A stretch of 64,000 nucleotides of DNA from Streptomyces sp. NBC_00440 (lineage in GTDB: Bacteria > Actinomycetota > Actinomycetes > Streptomycetales > Streptomycetaceae): NCBI RefSeq assembly GCF_036014215.1, contig NZ_CP107921.1, forward strand, positions 4,150,001 through 4,214,000, read 5' to 3'. This document shows positions 26,060 to 35,218 of this stretch, piece by piece; the first letter of the stretch is position 1; each line of letters opens with the position of its first letter. The notes beneath the pieces are model-generated. The model was not told the DNA's origin, did no database searches, and saw nothing but the letters and a program-made list of their open reading frames with translations. Both the position numbers and the translations under genes were made by a program.

Positions 26060-27363
26060 GCTCAGCCAGCACCAGCACCAGCAGCAACACCAGTGCCAGC
26101 AACACCACCAGCAACGCCGGTAGCAGCAACAACACCCCCAACCTCAGCAACGTCAGCAGCATGATCGCGCGTGGCATCCAGCGCATCACCGAAGCCTCGT
26201 TGGGCCGCTACCAGAGCGCCGTGGTCAGGATCGGGTTCTCCGCCACCTGGCTGCTCTTCCTCCTGCGGGAGCTGCCGCACCGACGTGAGCTGTACGGGCC
26301 GCACGCCCCATGGGACTGGGGCATGGCGGAGCAGCTCATCGCCGGCAACCACGCGTTCACGGTGCTGATGTGGTCGGACTCCACGGCGTGGTTCGAGGTG
26401 GTCTACGCCGTTGCCGTGCTGTCCAGCGTGCTGCTGCTGCTCGGCTGGCACACGCGCTTCGCCTCCGCGCTGTTCATGATCGGCGTGCTGTCGCTGCAGA
26501 ACCGGTCCATCTTCGTGGGCGACGGCGGTGACAATGTCGTCCACATCATGGCGATCTACCTGCTGGTGACGCGCTGTTCTCAGGTCTGGTCGCTGGACGC
26601 GCGCCGCGCGGCCCGCGCCGCGCAGGCTGCCGGCACCAGTAGCCCGTCCGGCCCCGAGCCGTCCCGGGACCGGGTCGGCCCTCTGCTCTGGTCCGCGCTC
26701 GGCATCGCACTCGTCGCCATCACCCTGCTCGGGAAGATGAGTGGCGGCTGGGAACTGATCTTCTGGGCGATGTGGCTGGTCCAGGGCCTGTGGTGGGTGG
26801 TGTGCCGGATGGCGCCGGGTGAGCCCCGCACCTTCCTCGACGTGGTCGCCAACCTCGCGCACAACGCCGGCCTCGTCGTGATCATGGCCGAGGTCTGTCT
26901 GATCTACTCGACCGCCGGCTGGTACAAGATCCAGGGCTCCCGCTGGGAGGACGGCACGGCCCTCTACTACCCGCTCAATCTGCACTACTTCTCGCCCTGG
27001 CCCGGACTGTCCTCGCTGCTCGCCACCAGCGGCGTCATGGTGATGCTGTTGACGTACGGCACGGTCATCGTTCAGGTGGCCTTCCCCTTCACCCTCTTCA
27101 ACCGGCGCGTCAAGAACGTGCTGCTGGTCGCGATGATCCTGGAGCACGTCGGTATCGCGGTACTGCTGGGGCTGCCGTTCTTCTCGATGGCGATGGTCGC
27201 GGCGGACGCGGTCTTCCTGCCGACCGGCTTTCTGCTCTGGCTGGGCGGCCGCGCGGCGATGCTGACCGCCCGCACGCGAGCGGGTGCGCGGAAGGGGCCG
27301 ACGGGCAGCCGGCGTCCGGCCGAGGGGGAGCAGGGCGAGCAGCCCCGTACGCTCGTGGGGTGA
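26056..27363 (+). CDS. HTTM-domain membrane protein (SdpB / gamma-carboxylase-like)
   Basis: A 435-residue multi-pass membrane protein. After a Ser/Thr/Asn-only N-terminus (~40 residues), an HTTM domain begins (SLGRYQSAVVRIGFSATWLLFLLRELPHRRELYGP) with about eight segments. Family features are LLLLGWHTRFASALFMIGVLSLQNRSIFVGDGGDNV and YSTAGWYKIQGSRWEDGTALYYPLN. HTTM proteins include vitamin-K-dependent gamma-carboxylases and SdpB. GTG 26056 overlaps the DUF5819 stop. The active-site lysine of true carboxylases cannot be assigned with confidence. Role unknown. Confidence 0.78.
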   Translation: MSSASTSTSSNTSASNTTSNAGSSNNTPNLSNVSSMIARGIQRITEASLGRYQSAVVRIGFSATWLLFLLRELPHRRELYGPHAPWDWGMAEQLIAGNHAFTVLMWSDSTAWFEVVYAVAVLSSVLLLLGWHTRFASALFMIGVLSLQNRSIFVGDGGDNVVHIMAIYLLVTRCSQVWSLDARRAARAAQAAGTSSPSGPEPSRDRVGPLLWSALGIALVAITLLGKMSGGWELIFWAMWLVQGLWWVVCRMAPGEPRTFLDVVANLAHNAGLVVIMAEVCLIYSTAGWYKIQGSRWEDGTALYYPLNLHYFSPWPGLSSLLATSGVMVMLLTYGTVIVQVAFPFTLFNRRVKNVLLVAMILEHVGIAVLLGLPFFSMAMVAADAVFLPTGFLLWLGGRAAMLTARTRAGARKGPTGSRRPAEGEQGEQPRTLVG

Positions 27364-28118
27364 CCAGCGAGCCCTCCCCCGAAGCACACGGACCCGAAGC
27401 ACGTTCAGAGCCCGATCCCGGAGCGTCGGGAGTACCTGTGGAGCCCGAAACGCCGGATGCGCCCGCTCAGTCGGCGCATTCCGGCGAGCCGGCTCAGTAC
27501 GACGATGCCTTCGCGTCCGAAATCGGCGTCGGGCCGCACCCCCTGCCGTGGCCGGAGGGCGCGCAGTACGACAAGGAACTGCTCGCCGCAGGGGACCGCC
27601 GCAACGTGGTCGACGCCTACCGGTACTGGACGCGGGAGGCGATCGTTGCGGACCTGGACACCAGGCGCCACGACTTCCATGTCGCCGTCGAGAACTGGGG
27701 TCACGACTTCAACATCGGATCCGTCGTTCGTACCGCCAACGCCTTTCTCGCCAAGGAGATCCACATCGTGGGGCGGCGGCGCTGGAACCGGCGCGGGGCC
27801 ATGGTGACCGACCGCTACCAGCATGTGCGTCATCACCCGGATACGGAGTCGCTCACCGCGTGGGCCGCGGCCGAGGGCCTGCCGATCATCGGGATCGACA
27901 ACCTGCCGGGCGCGGTGCCATTGGAGCGGACCGAGTTGCCGCGACGGTGTGTGCTGCTGTTCGGGCAGGAGGGCCCCGGGCTCACCGAAGAGGCACGGAA
28001 GCACGCGCAGCGGGTGTGCTCGATCGCGCAGTTCGGCTCGACGCGGTCGATCAACGCCGGTGCGGCCGCGGCGATCGCCATGCACGCCTGGGTGCAGCGG
28101 TACGCACAGATCGACTGA
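27360..28118 (+). CDS. TrmH/SpoU-family RNA 2'-O-methyltransferase
   Basis: A 252-residue SPOUT methyltransferase. A disordered acidic N-terminus (~80 residues) precedes the catalytic domain with FNIGSVVRTANAF (motif 1), LLFGQEGPGLTEEA (motif 2) and QFGSTRSINAGAAAAIAMHAW (motif 3), which form the knotted S-adenosylmethionine site. Likely targets are tRNA or rRNA riboses. GTG 27360 overlaps the HTTM stop by four bases, so it is translated with the membrane pair; a functional link is uncertain. Confidence 0.88.
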   Translation: MTSEPSPEAHGPEARSEPDPGASGVPVEPETPDAPAQSAHSGEPAQYDDAFASEIGVGPHPLPWPEGAQYDKELLAAGDRRNVVDAYRYWTREAIVADLDTRRHDFHVAVENWGHDFNIGSVVRTANAFLAKEIHIVGRRRWNRRGAMVTDRYQHVRHHPDTESLTAWAAAEGLPIIGIDNLPGAVPLERTELPRRCVLLFGQEGPGLTEEARKHAQRVCSIAQFGSTRSINAGAAAAIAMHAWVQRYAQID

Positions 28119-28176
28119 CCGGGCGGGCCCACCCCGCAGTGAAGCGGGCGGCCCCGAGCCGCCTGCCTACGGCCCG

Positions 28177-28368
28177 CCCAAGCCCCGCACGGCCCAAGCC
28201 CCGCACGGCCCAAGCCCCGCACGGCCCAAGCCCCGCACGGCCCAAGCCCCGCACGGCCCAAGCCCCGCACGGCCCAAGCCCCGCACGGCCCAAGCCCCGC
28301 ACGGCCCAAGCCCCGCACGGCCCAAGCCCCGCACGGCCCAAGCCCCGCACGGCCCAAGCCCCGCACGG
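28177..28368. repeat. Minisatellite: twelve identical 16-bp tandem repeats
   Basis: The unit CCCAAGCCCCGCACGG is repeated 12 times without a single difference, followed by one degenerate unit (CCCGGGTCCCGC...). It fills most of the 303-base gap between the convergent SpoU and paaN genes. Sixteen is not a multiple of three, so it does not encode a coherent peptide; it is not a CRISPR array as there are no spacers. Confidence 0.95.
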
Positions 28369-28421
28369 CCCGGGTCCCGCGTCGGAGACCCCGGGCCGCA
28401 GGGCCAGGCCTTTCGTTGGGA

Positions 28422-30095
28422 TCACGCCTGGCGGCGAACCTCCACCATCCGGAACCTGTTGGCCACGAACGCCCCGTCACACAGCGCCGCGTTCGCCGCC
28501 GGATTACCGCCCGAGCCGTGGAAGTCCGAGAAGGCCGCCGTCTGGTTGACGTAGACGCCGCCCGTCAGATTCAGCGAGAGCTGGGCGCACTCCTCCAGGC
28601 AGACCTCCTCCACGGCCTGCTCCACCTCGGTTGATGTGGTGTATGCGCCCACCGTCATCGCACCCTTGTCGCGGATCGTGTGGCGGAGCAGGTCGAGAGC
28701 GGACCTGGTCGATTCGACGGCCACCGCGAACGAGACCGGCCCGAAGCACTCGGAGAGGTAGGCCGCGTCGGCGCCCGCCGTGTCCCAGTGCTTCCGCGCG
28801 CCGTCCAGCTTGACGATCGCGGGCGTACGGACCACGGCGTCCGGGAAGTCGGGGTGGGCGATCTCCCGTGATGCGAGGGCCACTTCGCCGAGACCCGCAG
28901 CCGCTTCGAGGCGGTCCCGTACATCAGGGTTGACCAGCGCGCCCAGCAGCGCGTTCGCCCGGGCGTCGTCGCCGAGGAGCCCTCCCACCGCGGCTGCGAG
29001 GTCGGCGACCACCTCGTCGTACGTCTTGTGGCCCGCGTCCGTGGTGATGCCGTCGGCCGGGATCAGCAGGTTCTGCGGGGTGGTGCACATCTGGCCGCTG
29101 TACAGGGAGAGCGAGAAGGCCAGGTTGGAGAGCATGCCCTTGTAGTCGTCCGTGGAGTCGACGACGACTGTGTTGACCCCGGCCTTCTCCGTGTAGACCT
29201 GCGCCTGGCGGGCGTTGGCCTCCAGCCAGTCGCCGAAGGTGGTCGAACCGGTGTAGTCGATGATCCTGATCTCCGGGCGGACAGCGAGGGACTTGGCGAT
29301 CCCTTCGCCGGGCCGTTCGGCGGCCAGCGCGACCAGATTGGCGTCGAACCCGGCCTCGGAGAGGACTTCGCGGGCCACCTGGACGGTGAGGGCGAGCGGC
29401 AGCACCGCGCGGGGGTGCGGCTTCACCAGGACCGGGTTTCCGGTGGCCAGGGAGGCGAACAGGCCCGGATAGCCGTTCCAGGTGGGGAAGGTGTTGCAGC
29501 CGATCAGCAGGGAGATGCCGCGGCCCACCGCAGTGAAGGACTTCCGCAGCTCCAGGGGGTCGCGCTTGCCCTGCGGCTTGGACCAGTCGGCCGACGACGG
29601 CGTCCTGACCTGCTCGGCATAGGCGTATGCCACGGCCTCCAGGCCGCGGTCCTGGGCGTGCGGGCCGCCCGCCTGGAAGGCCATCATGAACGCCTGGCCA
29701 CTGGTGTGCATGACCGCGTGCGCGAATTCCGGTGTCCGGGCGCTGATCCGCGCCAGAATCTCCAGGCAGACCACGGCCCTGGCCTCGGGACCGGCCGCGC
29801 GCCACGCCGCCGTTCCCGCACTCATCGCGGGCAGCAGGACGTCCAGGTCGGGGTGCGGATAGGTGATGCCCAACTCGACTCCGTACGGCGATACTTCGCC
29901 GCCCGTCCAGTCGTCGGTGCCTGGCTGATTCAGCTCGATACGCCCGCCCAGCAGGGCGTCGAAGGCCGCTTTGCCGTCACCGCTGTATGCCTTGGGGTGC
30001 TCGGGGTGGGGCGTCCAGTACTCACGCGTACGAATCGCTTCGAGGGCCTGGTCGAGCGTGGGCCGATGGGTCTGGGACAGCTCGGTCAGCTGCAT
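28422..30095 (-). CDS. paaN: PaaN, phenylacetic-acid-pathway aldehyde dehydrogenase
   Basis: A 557-residue NAD(P)-dependent aldehyde dehydrogenase that would oxidise the ring-opened semialdehyde of the phenylacetyl-CoA pathway. Nucleotide-binding and catalytic regions are visible: LIGCNTFPTWNGYPGLF, NPVLVKPHPRAVLPLAL, DYTGSTTFGDWLE, and SLYSGQMCTTPQNLLIP with the catalytic cysteine. It lacks a C-terminal hydratase domain, unlike enterobacterial PaaZ. The start has AGGAG upstream. Its promoter contains the PaaR-like operator 2. Confidence 0.9.
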   Translation of the reverse strand: MQLTELSQTHRPTLDQALEAIRTREYWTPHPEHPKAYSGDGKAAFDALLGGRIELNQPGTDDWTGGEVSPYGVELGITYPHPDLDVLLPAMSAGTAAWRAAGPEARAVVCLEILARISARTPEFAHAVMHTSGQAFMMAFQAGGPHAQDRGLEAVAYAYAEQVRTPSSADWSKPQGKRDPLELRKSFTAVGRGISLLIGCNTFPTWNGYPGLFASLATGNPVLVKPHPRAVLPLALTVQVAREVLSEAGFDANLVALAAERPGEGIAKSLAVRPEIRIIDYTGSTTFGDWLEANARQAQVYTEKAGVNTVVVDSTDDYKGMLSNLAFSLSLYSGQMCTTPQNLLIPADGITTDAGHKTYDEVVADLAAAVGGLLGDDARANALLGALVNPDVRDRLEAAAGLGEVALASREIAHPDFPDAVVRTPAIVKLDGARKHWDTAGADAAYLSECFGPVSFAVAVESTRSALDLLRHTIRDKGAMTVGAYTTSTEVEQAVEEVCLEECAQLSLNLTGGVYVNQTAAFSDFHGSGGNPAANAALCDGAFVANRFRMVEVRRQA

Positions 30096-30142
30096 CGCGG
30101 GACAACTCCTCGTCGAGCTGCGCAGGACAGGTGGACAGAGTT

Positions 30143-30170
30143 AGAGTAACCGAACGATCGGTCGGGACAA
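30143..30170 (-). promoter_or_regulatory. paaN promoter with PaaR-like operator 2 filling the -35/-10 spacer
   Basis: On the minus strand, TTGTCC (30170-30165) and TACTCT (30148-30143) are separated by 16 bp. That spacer is the operator ACCGAACGATCGGTCGGG (30149-30166), which matches the paaA operator at 17 of 18 positions on the opposite strand. A repressor bound here would block RNA polymerase. The divergent paaH start is at 30218. Confidence 0.75.
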
Positions 30171-30217
30171 GGGGGTCCGCGCAGACTGTGGATAACTCAG
30201 TACGGGAAGATCGCCCC

Positions 30218-31750
30218 ATGACCGCCACCGCACACCTTCCCGCCCTGGCGCCGAGCCGTACCGTCGCAGTCGTCGGCACCGGCACCATGGGCCAGGGCAT
30301 AGCCCAGGTCGCCCTGGTCGCCGGACACCCCGTGCGCCTCTACGACGCACTGCCGGGCCGCGCGGAGAAGGCCGCCGAAGCCATCACCGCCCGGCTGGAC
30401 AGGCTGGTCGAGAAGGGGCGCATGGACGCCCCGCAGCGGGACGCCGCGCGGGACCGGCTGCTGCCCGCCGCGGATCCGGCCGAACTCGCCGACGCCGCGC
30501 TCGTGATCGAGGCGATCCTCGAACAACTCCCGGTCAAACAGGAACTCTTCACCAGTCTTGAGGAGATCGTCGCCGAGGACTGCCTGCTCGCGACCAACAC
30601 CTCATCCCTCTCCGTGACCGCCATCGCGGGCGCGCTGAGGCACCCCGGCCGTTTCGTCGGGATGCACTTCTTCAATCCGGCGCCGCTGCTCCCTCTCGTC
30701 GAGGTCGTCAGCGGCTTCGCCACCGACGAATCGAGCGCCGCGCGTGCGTCGGCGACGGCTGCGGCCTGGGGCAAGACCCCGGTCCGCTGTACCGACACCC
30801 CCGGCTTCATCGTCAACCGCATCGCCCGCCCCTTCTACGCCGAGGCCTTCGCGGTGCACGAGGAGCGGGGCGCCGACCCGGCCACCATCGACGCGGTGCT
30901 CAGGGAGTCCGGCGGCTTCCGGATGGGCCCCTTCGAGCTGACCGACCTGATCGGGCAGGACGTCAACGAAGCGGTCACCCGCTCGGTCTGGGAGTCGTTC
31001 TTCCAGGACCCCAAATTCCGTCCTTCGCTGGCCCAGCAGCGGCTCGTCGAGTCCGGGCGGCTGGGCAGGAAGAGCGGCCGCGGCTGGTACGCGTACGGGG
31101 AGGGCGCAGTCCACCCCGAGCCGCACACCGCCCCGGCCACCGAGGCCCCGTCCGGGATCACGGTGGAGGGCGATCTCGGGCCGGCGGCCGAACTGATCGC
31201 GATGGCCCGCGAGGCGGGGATCGCGGTGCGCGAGGACGAGGAGGACGCTGGGTGCAGGATCGTGCTGCCCAGCGGGGGACAGCTGGTGCTCGCCGACGGG
31301 CAGACGTCCGCCGAGTTCCGCGACGTCGTCTACTTCGACCTGGCGCTCGACTACCGGTCCGCCACCCGCATCGCGCTGTCGGCGTCCGAGGTCACCGGCT
31401 GGGAGACGCTGCGCCAGTCGATCGGCCTCTTCCAGAGCCTCGGCAAGAAGGTCAGCGTCATCGGTGACGTCCCCGGCATGATCGTCGCGCGTACGGTCGC
31501 GATGATGGTCGACCTCGCGGCGGACGCCGTGGCCAGGGGCGTCGCATCCGCGCAGGACATCGACACGGCGATGCGGCTCGGCGTGAACTACCCGCTGGGG
31601 CCGGTCGAATGGGGCCGCAGGCTCGGCCGTGCCTGGGCGCACGAACTGCTCGACGAGCTCCATGCGCGCGTGCCCAGCGGCCGCTATGCGCCCTCGCTGG
31701 CGCTGTACCGGCAGTCGTACGTCCATCCGGAGAAGGGCGGGACAGTCTGA
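30218..31750 (+). CDS. paaH: 3-hydroxyacyl-CoA dehydrogenase (PaaH type)
   Basis: A 510-residue NAD-dependent dehydrogenase for 3-hydroxyacyl-CoA steps of phenylacetate beta-oxidation. The N-terminal Rossmann fold has VAVVGTGTMGQGIAQVALVAGH, and the catalytic region has ATNTSSLSVTAIA, GMHFFNPAPLLPLVEVV and DTPGFIVNRIARPFYAEAF. A second C-terminal dehydrogenase domain (GWETLRQSIGLFQSLGKKVSVIGD...PLGPVEWGRRLG) repeats the fold, as in PaaH/PaaC-type enzymes. Start ATG 30218 has GGGAAGA upstream. It is divergent from paaN and overlaps paaR by TGATG. Confidence 0.92.
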   Translation: MTATAHLPALAPSRTVAVVGTGTMGQGIAQVALVAGHPVRLYDALPGRAEKAAEAITARLDRLVEKGRMDAPQRDAARDRLLPAADPAELADAALVIEAILEQLPVKQELFTSLEEIVAEDCLLATNTSSLSVTAIAGALRHPGRFVGMHFFNPAPLLPLVEVVSGFATDESSAARASATAAAWGKTPVRCTDTPGFIVNRIARPFYAEAFAVHEERGADPATIDAVLRESGGFRMGPFELTDLIGQDVNEAVTRSVWESFFQDPKFRPSLAQQRLVESGRLGRKSGRGWYAYGEGAVHPEPHTAPATEAPSGITVEGDLGPAAELIAMAREAGIAVREDEEDAGCRIVLPSGGQLVLADGQTSAEFRDVVYFDLALDYRSATRIALSASEVTGWETLRQSIGLFQSLGKKVSVIGDVPGMIVARTVAMMVDLAADAVARGVASAQDIDTAMRLGVNYPLGPVEWGRRLGRAWAHELLDELHARVPSGRYAPSLALYRQSYVHPEKGGTV

Positions 31751-32349
31751 TGACTACCCCCAAGCGGGACACGTACACACCCGAGACCCTGCTGACGGTC
31801 GCCGTGCGGATCTTCAACGAGCGCGGCTACGACGGCACGTCCATGGAGCACCTCTCCAGGGCCGCGGGCATCTCCAAGTCCTCGATCTACCACCATGTCG
31901 CGGGCAAGGAGGAGCTGTTGCGGCGCGCGGTCAGCCGCGCCATAGACGGGCTCTTCGGCGTCCTGGACGAGCCGGGGGCGGCGCGGGGGCGCGCGATCCA
32001 GCAGGTCGAGTACGTCACGCGCCGTACGGTCGACGTGCTGATGGCGGAACTCCCTTATGTGACGCTCCTGCTGCGGGTGCGCGGCAACACGAAGACCGAG
32101 CGCTGGGCGATGGAACGGCGCCGGGAATTCGACCAGCGGGTGGCCGATCTGCTGAAGGCGGCGGTGTCCGAGGGCGATCTCCGCTCCGACGTGGACATCC
32201 GGCTGGCGACCCGGCTGCTCTTCGGGATGATCAACTCGCTGGTCGAGTGGGTCCGCCCGGCACAGGGCGCGGGCCCCGACGCGGACCAGCTGGCCGAGAC
32301 CGTCGTACAGCTCGCGTTCGAAGGGCTGCGCACAGTGCCTTCCCGCTGA
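31750..32349 (+). CDS. paaR: TetR-family regulator, probable PaaR
   Basis: A 199-residue repressor with an N-terminal HTH (residues ~10-55: LLTVAVRIFNERGYDGTSMEHLSRAAGISKSSIYHHVAGKEELL) and a TetR ligand domain. Its location beside paaH and the shared 18-bp operators near paaA, paaN and the bkd operon suggest it represses them and is released by phenylacetyl-CoA, as known for actinobacterial PaaR. The start codon overlaps the paaH stop. Confidence 0.85.
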   Translation: MTTPKRDTYTPETLLTVAVRIFNERGYDGTSMEHLSRAAGISKSSIYHHVAGKEELLRRAVSRAIDGLFGVLDEPGAARGRAIQQVEYVTRRTVDVLMAELPYVTLLLRVRGNTKTERWAMERRREFDQRVADLLKAAVSEGDLRSDVDIRLATRLLFGMINSLVEWVRPAQGAGPDADQLAETVVQLAFEGLRTVPSR

Positions 32350-32424
32350 GGCGACGGCCGTGCGGCGCCCCCGGTTCCGGGTGGGCCTGAGGTCGTGCGA
32401 CCGCACCGGCTCCGTGACCCGGTC

Positions 32425-32946
32425 TCACCCGTCCGACGGTTTGTCCGGATCCAGGTCGGTCTCCTCGAAAACCAGCAGAGTCCGGGTCGAGAGCACTTCG
32501 GGGATCGCCTGGATCTTCGTCAGTACGAGCTCACGCAGTGCCCTGTTGTCGGCGCTGTGCACCAGCAGAAGCACATCGAAATCGCCGCTGACCAGCGCGA
32601 TATGAGCGGTGCCCGGCAGCTCGGTGAGCTGCTTGCGGACTGTGCGCCAGGAGTTCTGGACGATCTTGAGCGTGATGTAGGCGGACGACCCCTGGCCGGC
32701 GCGCTCGTGGTCGACCCGGGCGCTGAACCCGCGGATGACGCCGTCCTCGATCAGCCGGTTGATACGGGCGTACGCATTGGCGCGCGACACATGGACGCGG
32801 TCGGAGACGGACCGTATCGAGGCGCGGCCGTCCTGCTGGAGGATCCGCAGGATGTCGCGGTCGATGCCGTCCAACGGGCGCGCTGGCGGACGCTCGCCCT
32901 CGTCGGCCATTTGTTCAGCTGCCACCTGCCCCCGCCTCTCTACCAT
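32425..32946 (-). CDS. bkdR: Lrp/AsnC-family regulator (BkdR-like)
   Basis: A 173-residue regulator with an N-terminal HTH (LDGIDRDILRILQQDGRASIRSVSDRVHVSRANAYARINRLIEDGVI) and a C-terminal RAM ligand domain (ITLKIV...GDFDVLLLVHSADNRALRELVLTKIQAIPEVLSTRTLLVF). It is divergent from a branched-chain keto-acid dehydrogenase operon, the arrangement of Streptomyces BkdR, which senses branched-chain amino acids. I chose ATG 32946 because AGGAG lies ten bases upstream; GTG 32991 is an in-frame alternative. Confidence 0.88.
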   Translation of the reverse strand: MVERRGQVAAEQMADEGERPPARPLDGIDRDILRILQQDGRASIRSVSDRVHVSRANAYARINRLIEDGVIRGFSARVDHERAGQGSSAYITLKIVQNSWRTVRKQLTELPGTAHIALVSGDFDVLLLVHSADNRALRELVLTKIQAIPEVLSTRTLLVFEETDLDPDKPSDG

Positions 32947-32970
32947 GGACGACCTGCTCCTATCCCAGGC

Positions 32971-32992
32971 TGTGGAGAACCGTTTGTCCACA
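32971..32992 (+). promoter_or_regulatory. DnaA-box 9-mer and inverted half in the bkdR/bkdA divergent region
   Basis: TTGTCCACA at 32984-32992 is an exact DnaA-box sequence. TGTGGA at 32971-32976 is its inverted half, so the two could also form a short hairpin around GAACCGTT. Whether DnaA binds here is inferred. Confidence 0.45.
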
Positions 32993-33026
32993 GGCTGAAG
33001 GGGTCAGTAGCCAAAATGCGCTTTCG

Positions 33027-33044
33027 ACCGAACAATCGGTAGGT
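33027..33044. promoter_or_regulatory. PaaR-like operator 3, before the bkd operon
   Basis: ACCGAACAATCGGTAGGT matches the paaN operator at 16 of 18 positions. It lies 55 bases before the bkdA start and 81 bases before bkdR. The match to the two Paa-locus sites is unexpected for a branched-chain amino-acid operon. Confidence 0.6.
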
Positions 33045-33098
33045 GAGGCGCATCACACGACGGTGCGCCCCTCCCGCTCCCATGAGGAGGTGTCTGGC

Positions 33099-34213
33099 AT
33101 GACGGTCCAAGAGCTGCCCGGTGCTACTGCCTACCCGGCATGGAGGCTCCGTACCGACCCCGCTCCGCTGCTCCCGGACCCGGAGCCGTACCGGGTGCTC
33201 GGTACGGAGGCCGCCGCCGGGCTCGACAGGGAGCTGCTGCTCCGGCTGTACGACGCCCTGGTGCACGGTCGGCGGTTCAACACACAGGCGACGGCCCTCA
33301 CCAAGCAGGGCAGGCTCGCCGTCTACCCGTCGTCCACCGGTCAGGAGGCGTCCGAGGTGGCCGCGGCGCTGGTCCTGGAGGAACGGGACTGGCTCTTCCC
33401 CAGCTACCGGGACACCCTCGCGGCCGTGGCGCGCGGACTGGACCCGGTGGAGGCTCTGACGCTGCTGCGCGGCGACTGGCACACCGGGTACGACCCGCGT
33501 GAGCGCCGTATCGCCCCGCTGTCCACACCGCTCGCCACCCAGCTTCCGCACGCGGTCGGCCTGGCACACGCTGCCCGTCTGGCCGGGGACGACGTGGTCG
33601 CGCTGGCGATGGTCGGTGACGGGGGGACCAGCGAGGGCGACTTCCACGAGGCACTGAACTTCGCCGCCGTGTGGCGAGCTCCTGTCGTCTTCCTCGTGCA
33701 GAACAACGGGTTCGCGATCTCCGTGCCCCTCGCCAAGCAGACCGCGGCCCCCTCTCTGGCCCACAAGGCCGTGGGATACGGAATGCCGGGCCGACTCGTC
33801 GACGGGAACGACGCGGCGGCCATGCACCAGGTGCTCTCCGAAGCGGTCCGGCGGGCCCGTACCGGCGGCGGCCCGACGCTGATCGAAGCGGTGACCTACC
33901 GGATGGACGCGCATACGAACGCCGACGACGCCACCCGCTACCGCGCGGACGCCGAAGTGGAGGCCTGGCGGGCACACGATCCGGTCCGGCTCCTGGAGCG
34001 TGAGCTGACCGGGCGGGGGCTGCTCGACGAGGAGCGCAGGGACGCGGCCACCGAGGCCGCCGAGTCGATGGCGGCGGACCTCCGCGGACGGATGAACGCC
34101 GATCCGCTGCTCGACCCCATGGACCTCTTCGCGCAGGTCTATGCCGCGCCGACGCCGCAGCTGCGCGAACAGTCGGAGCAACTACGCGCCGAGCTGGAAG
34201 CGGAGGCCGGGCG

Positions 34214-34217
<4 letters not shown>
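33099..34217 (+). CDS. bkdA: Branched-chain keto-acid dehydrogenase E1 alpha (operon 1)
   Basis: A 372-residue thiamine-diphosphate enzyme subunit that decarboxylates keto acids from valine, leucine and isoleucine. The TPP motif is GDGGTSEGDFHEALNFAAVWRAPVVFLVQNNGFAIS. The N-terminal VYPSSTGQEASEVAAALVL and phosphoregulation-loop-like YRMDAHTNADDATRYR fit the family. ATG 33099 has GAGGAGG upstream. The next gene overlaps by GTGA. It is a paralogue of the gene at 54471. Confidence 0.93.

Positions 34218-35217
<1,000 letters not shown>

Positions 35218-35218
<1 letters not shown>

Noticed and set aside
28177..28368. CRISPR array
   Set aside because: The 16-bp units are contiguous with no spacers and no cas genes are near; it is a minisatellite.
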